From NCBI GenBank assembly GCA_035514535.1, contig DATKAZ010000002.1, forward strand, positions 49,036-113,035: a DNA stretch of 64,000 bases, in the 5' to 3' direction. Shown in pieces: positions 57,335-64,000 of this stretch. This DNA comes from XN24 sp035514535 (GTDB lineage Bacteria; Pseudomonadota; Gammaproteobacteria; Steroidobacterales; XN24). Numbering within the stretch: position 1 is the first letter of the stretch; every line of letters starts with the position of its first letter. A program made the translations under genes and the position numbers. The notes beneath the pieces were generated by a model. It saw only the letters and a list, made by a program, of their open reading frames with translations. It searched no databases and was not told the DNA's origin.

Positions 57335-58507
57335 TCAGGCGCTGATAGCCAGCTTCTCGCGGTGATAAAGACGCGCGGCGATCAGCCACAGGACGAGGCC
57401 GAGGCCGAAGCCTGCGCCGAGGTACACGAGCCACTGGAGGGGCCCGACGGCCTCCGCGCGCAACACCATGAGGATCGCCTGGTTCTGTGCCAAAAACGGC
57501 ACTGCGAACATCCACAGCTGGCTCTTCACCGGCGTGACGAGCAGGATCACCGTGGGGATGATCGGCAACAGCATCAGGACGCTCATGTAGCTCTGCGCTT
57601 CCTTGACGGACTTGACGCTGGCCGAGATCAGCGTCAGCAGCGTCGTGCCGATCAGCACCATGGGCGCGAGGATGCCGAGCAGCCGGCCCATGGCGCCGAA
57701 GGACACGTCCACACCGCGGAACGGCCCGCTGCCGGCGAACTGGAAGCTCAGCTTGAAGCTCAGCAGGATCAGCAGCAGGCTGAACATCCCGAAGGCGCAG
57801 GCCGCGGCGATCTTGCCGCTCATGATCGCCGCGCGGCTCGACGGCGTCGCGAGGAGCGGCTCCAGCGACTGGCGCTCGCGCTCGCCCGCGGTGATATCGA
57901 TCACCAGGTAGGCGCTGCCGAGAAACGCGCTGAGGATGAGCAGGTAAGGCAGGAAGGCCAGCGCCATGCCGCGGCGCGCCTCCGGCGTCGACAGGTCGCG
58001 GCGCCCCGGCACGACGGCCTCGCCGAGGGCGGGGTCGACGCCGCGGGACAGCAGGCGCAGGGTCGCCACCCGGCGGCTGTAGTTGCGCAACGCGTTCTCG
58101 ACGCGTGCGACAGGAATGCGGGAATCCTGCCGCGAGCTGTCGTAGAGGATCTCGACAACGGCCGGGCGGCTGGCGCGCCACTGGGCGGGATAGTCCGCGG
58201 GAATCTCCAGGATGACCTCGTGAACCTGGTCGCGGATCGCCGCCTGGGGGTCCGCCGGGGCGTCGATCGCGCGAATATCGAGCGTGCCGAGATAGGCCAC
58301 CAGGTTAGGCGCGTGCGCCGCGCCGATGACCGGCAGCTCGAGTGTGCTCTCCAGCTGCGTGCGCGCGCGCGATTCCGCCAGCGCCCCCATGCCGAGGATC
58401 AGCAGCGGGAACAGCAGCGGCGCCATGAACAGCGTGAGGATCAGCGTGCGGCGGTCCCGGTACAGGTCGAGCAGTTCCTTGCGCATGACCGTCCACACCG
58501 TCCTCAT
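57335..58507 (-). CDS. natB: Sodium-export-like ABC transporter permease (NatB type)
   Basis: 390 residues. It starts TVMRKELLDLYRDRRTLILT with a first membrane helix, has a long extracytoplasmic loop (about 45-175) and five further helices (ALAFLPYLLILSAFLGSAYL, AGERERQSLEPLLATPSSR between, IAAACAFGMFSLLLILLSF, etc.). This ABC-2 permease form with VIDITAGERERQSLEPLL is typical of NatB, which extrudes Na+ or drug-like compounds. ATG 58507 overlaps the natA stop by 4 nt. Confidence 0.87.
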   Translation of the reverse strand: MRTVWTVMRKELLDLYRDRRTLILTLFMAPLLFPLLILGMGALAESRARTQLESTLELPVIGAAHAPNLVAYLGTLDIRAIDAPADPQAAIRDQVHEVILEIPADYPAQWRASRPAVVEILYDSSRQDSRIPVARVENALRNYSRRVATLRLLSRGVDPALGEAVVPGRRDLSTPEARRGMALAFLPYLLILSAFLGSAYLVIDITAGERERQSLEPLLATPSSRAAIMSGKIAAACAFGMFSLLLILLSFKLSFQFAGSGPFRGVDVSFGAMGRLLGILAPMVLIGTTLLTLISASVKSVKEAQSYMSVLMLLPIIPTVILLVTPVKSQLWMFAVPFLAQNQAILMVLRAEAVGPLQWLVYLGAGFGLGLVLWLIAARLYHREKLAISA

Positions 58508-59250
58508 GTGGCGAGCCCTTCGTCGGACCCGATGAGGCGCACGAACGCGTCCTCGAGGCTCTCCTGGCCGCTCAGCAGCCGCAGCTGGTCGGCGCTTCCC
58601 TGTGCCACGACCTTGCCCCGCGCGATGATGACGATGTGGTCACAGAGCAGGCCTACTTCCTGCATGATGTGGCTCGACAGGATCACGCAGCGGCCCTGCG
58701 TCTTGAGCGACAGCAGAAATTCTCGCAGCCCGCGCGTCGTCATCACGTCGAGGCCGTTCGTCGGCTCGTCGAGGATGACATTCTGCGGATCATGCACCAG
58801 GGCGCGCGCGATGGCCGTCTTGGTGCGCTGTCCCTGGGAGAACCCCTCGGCCTGGCGGTCGATGAAATCCTCCATCCCGAGGGCCGCGACGAGCCGCTCG
58901 GTGCGCGCCGCGATGAGCTGTGGCTCCAGGCCGTGCAGGCGCCCGAAGTAGGCGATGTTCTCGCGCGCAGTGAGCCGCTTGTAGACGCCGCGGGCGTCGG
59001 GGAGCACGCCCAGGCTACGCCGCACTGCGGCCGGCTCCGCGGCGGCATCGCGGCCGTCCACGCTCACGGCGCCGCGATCCGGCTGCATCAGCGTGTACAG
59101 CATCCTGAGGGTCGTCGTCTTGCCCGCGCCGTTCGGCCCGAGCAGGCCGGTGATCCCTCCGTCGCCGGCGACGAAGCTCGCCCCGTCCACCGCGCGTACC
59201 AGTCCGGTCTTGACCTTGAAGGCCTTGTGCAGGTCCCTGGCCTCGATCAT
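58504..59250 (-). CDS. natA: ABC transporter ATP-binding protein (NatA type)
   Basis: 248 residues from ATG 59250. Walker A GPNGAGKTTTLRML, Q-loop GVLPDARGVYKRLTARENI, signature FSQGQRTKTAIARAL (a variant of LSGGQ), Walker B NVILDEPTNGLD, H-loop LSSHIMQEV. It is coupled to NatB by a 4-nt overlap and is 16 nt downstream of the alpha/beta hydrolase gene. The ion or substrate is unknown. Confidence 0.9.
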   Translation of the reverse strand: MIEARDLHKAFKVKTGLVRAVDGASFVAGDGGITGLLGPNGAGKTTTLRMLYTLMQPDRGAVSVDGRDAAAEPAAVRRSLGVLPDARGVYKRLTARENIAYFGRLHGLEPQLIAARTERLVAALGMEDFIDRQAEGFSQGQRTKTAIARALVHDPQNVILDEPTNGLDVMTTRGLREFLLSLKTQGRCVILSSHIMQEVGLLCDHIVIIARGKVVAQGSADQLRLLSGQESLEDAFVRLIGSDEGLAT

Positions 59251-59266
59251 GCGGGCAATCTCCGGG

Positions 59267-60751
59267 TCAGGGCTCCCAGCCGTACAGGCCTGAAAACGGT
59301 GGCGGCGGCATGATGCGATCCAGGCAGGATGCATCCAGGTCGAGCGCATCGGCGCTCTCGATGAACTGGGCGGCGAGGGTCGGCATGCAGCCGGTGCTGA
59401 ACAGGCTGTGTCCCTGGCCCTCGAGGACCACGTGGCGCGCATGGCTGAGCGAGGCCGCGACGCGATCCCCGTAGCGCGGCGGCGTCACCGGATCGTGCTC
59501 GCCGGAGATCAGCAATACGGGCATCTCCCCGTCGAGGGGCCGGCGGAAATCGGCGGGGCGGGTGCCGCGCGGCCACGCCGCGCACAGCGCCTGGATCGCC
59601 GCGACAAAATCGCCGCCCAGCACCGTGTCGCGAGTGCCGGCGTCATGCGCGAGCTCAGCGGCATCCTCGGTACAGACTACCGAATTGTGCATGCCCGACG
59701 CGATCTGGCCGCCGAGATCGCGTGCCATCAGGCGCGTCATCGCCAGCAGCGCCGCGTAGTCGCCCTCGCCGGCCTGGTGGATGACCAGCGGCAGCAGCGC
59801 CGCCGTCAGCGGCATGTAGGCGTAGAAGCGCAGCACGGCCGCGAGGTGGCCATAGCTGGGGATGTCCTCGCGCCATGCGCCGCTGGTCGGATCGCGATAC
59901 CGCACCGGCGCGAGGCTGCCGGCCCGCAGCCGTTGCGCCACCGCCTCGAGGCGCGGCGCCGGATCGCCGAATGCCTCGCTGCAGGCGGGCGTAGCGCGAC
60001 AGCGGGCGAACTGCGCATCGAGCGCATCCTGCAGGTTGCGCGCATGTTCCGCCCCCAGCGCCAGGTCGGGCGGCACGACACTGTCAAGGATGATCGTGCG
60101 CACGTGCTCGGGATGGGCCTTGGCGTACTGCTGCGCGACGCGCGTGCCGTAGGACACGCCGATGAGATTCACTTCGGGTGCGCCGATCCTGCGGCGTACG
60201 AACTCCAGGTCGTGAACCGCTTCCGTAGTCGTGTAGAAGCGCAGGTCCGCGACCTCCTGCAGTTCGTCGCGGCAACGCTCGGCAAGCTCACGCAACTGCT
60301 GCGGTGCCGGCTCGTCGATCCCGAGCAGTGCCTCCTCGCCCTCCTGTTCCGGGCAATGCAGGGGCCGCGAGCCGCCGGTGCCGCGCTGGTCGAGCAGCAG
60401 GATGTGGCGCGTGCGATTGATGTCTCTGAATGCGGCCGCCAGCACAGGGTACTGGGCGCGCGCCGACTGTCCGGGGCCGCCGGCAATGAAAAACACCGGG
60501 TCCGGCGCGGCATCGCCTTCGACCGGCACCCACGCGAGGGCAAGCTCGATCGTCCGGCCGTCGGGCGCGGCCGGATCTTCCGGCACGGTGACGGTTGTGC
60601 ACTGCGCCTCGGTGGGCCGCGGCAGGCCGGCCGACGTCAGCACACAGGGTGCGAATTCCAGCTCGCCGAGCGCGACGGCGGATGCCGGCCTCATGCCCGC
60701 CACGCTCAGCATCGCGATCAGCACGACCCCTGCCGTGCGTCGAAGAATCAC
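59267..60751 (-). CDS. Exported alpha/beta hydrolase, tripeptidyl aminopeptidase-like (TAP C-terminal)
   Basis: 494 residues from GTG 60751, chosen because GGGAGG lies about 8 nt upstream; TTG 60787 would add 12 basic residues. A signal peptide (VVLIAMLSVAGMRPASA) is followed by FFIAGGPGQSARAQYP, LLLDQRGTGGSRPLHCPEQ, the nucleophile elbow GVSYGTRVAQQYA, and a C-terminal TAP-like part with SGEHDPVTPPRYG (acid) and EGQGHSLF (His). The catalytic triad appears complete. It may cleave N-terminal peptides or small esters in the periplasm. It precedes natAB on the same strand. Confidence 0.9.
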   Translation of the reverse strand: MILRRTAGVVLIAMLSVAGMRPASAVALGELEFAPCVLTSAGLPRPTEAQCTTVTVPEDPAAPDGRTIELALAWVPVEGDAAPDPVFFIAGGPGQSARAQYPVLAAAFRDINRTRHILLLDQRGTGGSRPLHCPEQEGEEALLGIDEPAPQQLRELAERCRDELQEVADLRFYTTTEAVHDLEFVRRRIGAPEVNLIGVSYGTRVAQQYAKAHPEHVRTIILDSVVPPDLALGAEHARNLQDALDAQFARCRATPACSEAFGDPAPRLEAVAQRLRAGSLAPVRYRDPTSGAWREDIPSYGHLAAVLRFYAYMPLTAALLPLVIHQAGEGDYAALLAMTRLMARDLGGQIASGMHNSVVCTEDAAELAHDAGTRDTVLGGDFVAAIQALCAAWPRGTRPADFRRPLDGEMPVLLISGEHDPVTPPRYGDRVAASLSHARHVVLEGQGHSLFSTGCMPTLAAQFIESADALDLDASCLDRIMPPPPFSGLYGWEP

Positions 60752-60818
60752 TCGCCGGACCTCCCGTCCCCGCCTGCGGTCGGCCAATTCTAATGCGAAT
60801 CGCCCGCCGCCTGCCGAA

Positions 60819-61478
60819 TCAGGCGCAGGCGTAGTCGATGCGCGCCATCTTGCCCCGCTGGGTCAGGCGATAGAAACGCCGCAGCTCCGGCCACAGCGTG
60901 CTCATGTCGCGCTTGCGGCGAAAGCGCTCGAGCAGCCCGCGACAATAGGTCTCCGCGTAGCGGCTCGCCGCCTGGTAGCGCGCCCGGGATTCGTCATCGA
61001 GCGACGGCTCGAGCCGGCAGCGGCGGAACAGGCCGTGATGCAATGCGTCCGGCGCCCGGCCCTGGCGCGTCGCCAGCACCAGCGCCGTGAGGACGAACTT
61101 GTCCACTTCACCCTGCAGCTCGAGCTCGAGGCGCGTCACCGGCTTGTCGAGGCCGGCGTTCCAGGCGAGGTAGACGAAATGGCTGACGCCCTCGAGCGCC
61201 ATCAGGAAATCCGCCAGGTTGCTGTCGTGCAAGGCCTCCAGCGGGTCGGATTCGCCGAGTCGCTCGAGCACCTCGGGCGCGATGTAGACGGCGAGATCGA
61301 CGCAGTCCGCATCCTGCTGCGACACCAGCACCTGCTCGCCCGCTCCGGCGGTGCCCGGCATGATGCCCAGCGCCTCGACGAGCGCCGGATTCCCGGTCAG
61401 GAAGTCGGAGACGCGGTGCTCGCCGGCGAGATCGTAAGTCTGCTGCAGCATGCCCTGCAGCTCGTCGAGCAGGCGCAT
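60819..61478 (-). CDS. Conserved hypothetical protein, coupled to the next gene
   Basis: 219 residues from ATG 61478, sharing one nucleotide with the upstream stop (TGATG). It is helical and cytoplasmic: LLDELQGMLQQTYDLAGE, FLTGNPALVEALGIMPG, DCVDLAVYIAPEVLERLG, SHFVYLAWNAGLDKPVTRLEL and YCRGLLERFRRKRD. No domain is recognised and no catalytic motif stands out. TGATG coupling means it is made together with the upstream protein, likely as a complex. Confidence 0.72.
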   Translation of the reverse strand: MRLLDELQGMLQQTYDLAGEHRVSDFLTGNPALVEALGIMPGTAGAGEQVLVSQQDADCVDLAVYIAPEVLERLGESDPLEALHDSNLADFLMALEGVSHFVYLAWNAGLDKPVTRLELELQGEVDKFVLTALVLATRQGRAPDALHHGLFRRCRLEPSLDDESRARYQAASRYAETYCRGLLERFRRKRDMSTLWPELRRFYRLTQRGKMARIDYACA

Positions 61479-62107
61479 CAATGCTCCAGGCGGCTGACGG
61501 CGCCGGCGGCGGGCTGGATGCCAAGTTCGCGCAAGCGCCGGTCGGCGCGCGGGCTGCCCGTGCGGATCCACAGTTCATACAGCCGCAACACATCGGCGGA
61601 GCTGTAACTGCGCCCGAGGTCGCTGACCTCACCGAGGACCTCGACGAACATCGCGAACTTCTCCGACAACTCGCTGAAGATGCCGCCGAACACCCGCACC
61701 TGTGCCGAGTAGCGGCCGCGCTCCGCCAGCCAGGAATACGCCGTGCCGCCCATGCGGATGCAGTAGTCCACGTCCACGGAGCGCCGCGCGAACACGTCGG
61801 GGAAGAATCCCGCCACGAACAACGCCACGTCGCCGAGCCTGCGCATCGCGCGGTCGCGATCGGCCTCCGTCGCCGCATCTACGGCGTCATTCAACATCAG
61901 GGCCAGCGGGCGCAGAGTTCTCGCGCGCGTTTCCTGGCCGGCCTCGTGAAATTCTTCCGCGCGCGTGAAGCCGGTCAGCAACTCGACGACATAGTGGACC
62001 GTGTGATCCTCTGCCTGCAACGACTGTTTCGACAGCGCTTCGTCCACCGACTCGCGGAAGAATTCGCGGACGTTGCGGCTGGGAATGATGCGGCGACCTG
62101 CATGCAT
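61478..62107 (-). CDS. Conserved hypothetical protein, first of a coupled pair
   Basis: 209 residues from ATG 62107, with AGAGGTG upstream; the frame is open to 62176 but the added part looks non-coding. It has predicted helices NVREFFRESVDEALSKQ, VHYVVELLTGFTRAEEF, LRPLALMLNDAVDAATEADR, RRLGDVALFVAGFFPDVFAR and GTAYSWLAERG. The family is unknown to me. It is transcribed away from the VOC gene and coupled to the next gene by TGATG. Confidence 0.72.
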   Translation of the reverse strand: MHAGRRIIPSRNVREFFRESVDEALSKQSLQAEDHTVHYVVELLTGFTRAEEFHEAGQETRARTLRPLALMLNDAVDAATEADRDRAMRRLGDVALFVAGFFPDVFARRSVDVDYCIRMGGTAYSWLAERGRYSAQVRVFGGIFSELSEKFAMFVEVLGEVSDLGRSYSSADVLRLYELWIRTGSPRADRRLRELGIQPAAGAVSRLEH

Positions 62108-62234
62108 GGATACGACACCTCTACGGCTGGCCCGAGACCGTTCGACGCGCCGGTAGCCTTCCCTGGTGCCGTACATTGCCGCACGGTCCGCCTTAAGACA
62201 TATCCAGAACGTCCCGCGCCGTCAAGCACGGCCG

Positions 62235-62636
62235 TCACGAAGTGCGACCTGCCTCACTATCGGGCCACGGCGGCCGCTGCGCCAGCAGGCCCTTGCCCTG
62301 GTCGCGCACGACGCAGAACGCCTTGCCCGAGGGATCCTGCATCACCCACCAGGTTTTTACTTTGCGCTTGCGTGCGGCGCCGAGTGATTCCAGCCGCTCG
62401 ACCTCGCGGGCGACCGAGTCGCTCTCAATGTCGAGGTGAATGCCGGGGTCCTGCTCGACGCGCTGGACGAGCACGTCAAAATCGCCGTCGGGACGCTTCA
62501 GGTGAACATAGCGCTGGCCCGCTCCGGGGCGTCGCGGTTTCTTCACGCCCAGGGCTGCGGCCCAGAAAAATACGCTCTCCTCGAAGTGCTCGGGCAGGCA
62601 GTCGATGACGATGGCGGTGAGGCGGCTGCGGTGCAT
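62235..62636 (-). CDS. VOC superfamily (glyoxalase/bleomycin-resistance-like) protein
   Basis: 133 residues from ATG 62636, with GGAGGATC upstream. The sequence RLTAIVIDCLPEHFEESVFF, WAAALGVKKP, YVHLKRPDGDFDVLVQRVEQ, GIHLDIESDSV and WWVMQDPSGKAFCVV traces the βαβββ modules of PF18029-type VOC proteins. The metal or substrate site is not clear. The tail contains a run of basic residues. Confidence 0.87.
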   Translation of the reverse strand: MHRSRLTAIVIDCLPEHFEESVFFWAAALGVKKPRRPGAGQRYVHLKRPDGDFDVLVQRVEQDPGIHLDIESDSVAREVERLESLGAARKRKVKTWWVMQDPSGKAFCVVRDQGKGLLAQRPPWPDSEAGRTS

Positions 62637-62757
62637 GTTCGATCCTCCCGGGGCTGCGCATGGGGGCCCGACAAGGAAGCTACCATGAGTACGAAGCAAG
62701 TCTGCAGCGGACCGCTATAATCACCGCGGCGCTCGGCGTGTCGATCGGAGGTGGGCC

Positions 62758-63672
62758 ATGAGCTGGTTCGAATGTCCGCAGGCCGACACGAGTACGCGCG
62801 AGGCCGGGGCCGAACCGGTCGAGCTTGTAATCGAGCCGCGCACGCGCGACCTCGGCGGCTTCGAGGTGCGCCGCGCCCTGCCTTCGGGCAGGCGGCGCAT
62901 GGTCGGTCCGTTCATCTTCTTCGACCAGATGGGGCCGAGTGTCCTGCGTGCCGGCAGCGGCCTCGACGTCCGGCCGCATCCGCACATCGGCCTCGCCACA
63001 GTGACCTACCTGTTCCACGGCGAGATCCTGCATCGCGACAGCTTAGGCACCGTGCAGGCCATCCGGCCAGGCGAGGTCAACTGGATGACGGCGGGGAGCG
63101 GCATCGTCCACTCGGAGCGCACGCCGCCCGAGCTGCGGCCCGCCGGCCCCGAGCTGTTCGGCATCCAGGCCTGGATCGCGCTGCCGCGACACGCCGAGGA
63201 AACGGCCCCGGCCTTCTCGCATCACGCGGTGAGCGCCCTGCCGCTGATCGAGGATGGCGGGCTGAAAGTGCGCATCATCGCCGGCGAACTGCGCGGTGAG
63301 CGCTCGCCGGTGCAGACCTTCACCTCGACGATGTATGTGGATGCCGAGCTCGCGGCCGGCGCCGCACTGCGGCTGGACGCGACGCGGGAGGAGCGCGCGC
63401 TCTACCTGGCCGAGGGCGAGGTCGAGATCGCGGGGCGCCCGCACGCGGCAGGCCGGATGCTGGTCCTGACCCCGGGGGAGCGACTCACGGTCACCGCGCG
63501 CACACCCGCCCGGCTGCTGGTGCTCGGTGGCGAGCCGCTGGAGGGCTCACGTCACATCTGGTGGAACTTCGTCTCGTCGCGGCAGGACCGCATCGAGCAG
63601 GCGAAGGAGGACTGGCGGGCAGGTCGCTTCCCGCCGGTGCCGGGCGACGACGAGTCGATTCCGCTGCCCTAG
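62758..63672 (+). CDS. Pirin family protein
   Basis: 304 residues, ATG 62758 with GGAGGTGG upstream. The bicupin pirin motifs are visible: FIFFDQMGP, VRPHPHIGLATVTYLFHGE (metal-binding His pair), GEVNWMTAGSGIVHSERTP (the third His and Glu), and a second cupin ALYLAEGEVEIAGRPH. The tail WWNFVSSRQDRIEQAKEDW is diagnostic. Pirins are iron-binding cupins, some with quercetinase activity. It is divergent from the VOC gene across 121 nt. Confidence 0.93.
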   Translation: MSWFECPQADTSTREAGAEPVELVIEPRTRDLGGFEVRRALPSGRRRMVGPFIFFDQMGPSVLRAGSGLDVRPHPHIGLATVTYLFHGEILHRDSLGTVQAIRPGEVNWMTAGSGIVHSERTPPELRPAGPELFGIQAWIALPRHAEETAPAFSHHAVSALPLIEDGGLKVRIIAGELRGERSPVQTFTSTMYVDAELAAGAALRLDATREERALYLAEGEVEIAGRPHAAGRMLVLTPGERLTVTARTPARLLVLGGEPLEGSRHIWWNFVSSRQDRIEQAKEDWRAGRFPPVPGDDESIPLP

Positions 63673-63785
63673 CCGGCCCGACCGGCGGTCATTCGTCCTC
63701 GACGACCGGTGATGAGAGTGCTGGCGACCAGGCCGGTGATAACTGAATCAGACACGCAAAATACCCCGTCTCCGCCTGGCGGCGA

Positions 63786-64000
63786 CTACCGAAAAAATTG
63801 TGCACTGTGCCGTGCCGCGGGTGGTGCTGACAACCTGTACTTTGGGGAATCCCTGATCTCTTCGACCTCGCCCCAGACTCGCAACAAGTTACCGCCGAGA
63901 ATCTGGCGGATGTCGGCTTCCGAGTGGCCGCGCCGTAGCAGCTCGGCAATCAGGTTCGGGTAGTCGGCCACCGACTTGAGCCCGTCCGGCAGCGAGTCTC
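63786..64000 (-). CDS. Peptidase M19 (membrane or renal dipeptidase family), 3' end
   Basis: About 71 C-terminal residues are in the window; the gene begins beyond the right edge. DSLPDGLKSVADYPNLIAEL, LLRRGHSEADIRQILGGNLL and RVWGEVEE match the C-terminal region of M19 dipeptidases, which cleave dipeptides with a binuclear zinc site. The short tail after the family end is unremarkable. Confidence 0.85.
   Translation of the reverse strand, partial: DSLPDGLKSVADYPNLIAELLRRGHSEADIRQILGGNLLRVWGEVEEIRDSPKYRLSAPPAARHSAQFFR

Noticed and set aside
57362..58951. A 529-codon plus-strand frame
   Set aside because: Antisense to natAB; no domain.
59408..60793. A 461-codon plus-strand frame
   Set aside because: Antisense to the TAP-like hydrolase; no domain.

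Overview
The window is about 68-70 % GC, densely coded on both strands, and looks like the chromosome of a high-GC gammaproteobacterium. The evidence is SrkA/YihE, YgbA, FetAB, ZapG/YhcB, cytochrome bd of the CioAB type with a DUF2474 peptide, and a PlpD-like patatin transporter. The exact order is not resolvable by eye. No rRNA, tRNA, insertion sequence, phage gene or CRISPR array was recognised, and no gene-free stretch exceeds 300 bases.

Layout. 1-5.2 kb: the 5' part of a GMC oxidoreductase with its small TAT subunit, the kinase SrkA, a YgbA-type protein, a TAT-exported Rieske-like protein with an altered cluster site, and an ankyrin protein. 5.3-14.2 kb: a complete respiratory formate dehydrogenase operon on the minus strand, reading DUF3305, DUF3306, polyferredoxin, TorD chaperone, TAT peptide, FdhA, FdhB, lipoprotein, FdhC, and ending at a strong terminator. 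14.4-25.8 kb: a molybdenum/tungsten island. It holds tupB-tupC-mobA-moeA behind a near-perfect sigma-54 promoter, a divergent NtrC-type activator, a separately placed tupA, two paralogous HTH plus periplasmic-binding-like regulators, and an overlapping operon moaB / BNR protein / yqeC / JAMM peptidase / MoaD-ThiS. This island plausibly supplies metal and pterin cofactor to FdhA, which uses a cysteine rather than selenocysteine ligand. 25.8-29.2 kb: an orphan ParA ATPase and cioAB-DUF2474.

29.3-40.8 kb is the accessory region. It contains a DUF4397 lipoprotein; a three-domain protein (TRAFs-binding-like, SLOG-like, class III nucleotide cyclase); a divergent 1220-residue DUF4062-nSTAND-TM-TPR protein; an unrecognised 736-residue exported protein closed by a terminator; and a SLOG-like plus transmembrane protein of the 2TM-effector style. 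Two of these proteins share a SLOG-like core and all have signalling or conflict-type architectures. This is the best candidate for an undescribed nucleotide-signalling or defence system.

40.8-64 kb is mostly housekeeping and envelope genes: DUF3307, ZapG with a Pro/Glu repeat, patatin with an outer-membrane barrel, a PQQ-type sugar dehydrogenase, FetAB, a D-amino-acid dehydrogenase-like flavoprotein, a TolB-propeller amidohydrolase, a receiver-TM-OmpA-like fusion, LemA/DUF2207, NatAB, a TAP-like hydrolase, two coupled unknown genes, a VOC protein, pirin, and the 3' end of an M19 dipeptidase. A 28-bp palindrome (46986-47013) with nearby partial copies resembles a REP/RAYT-type repeat.
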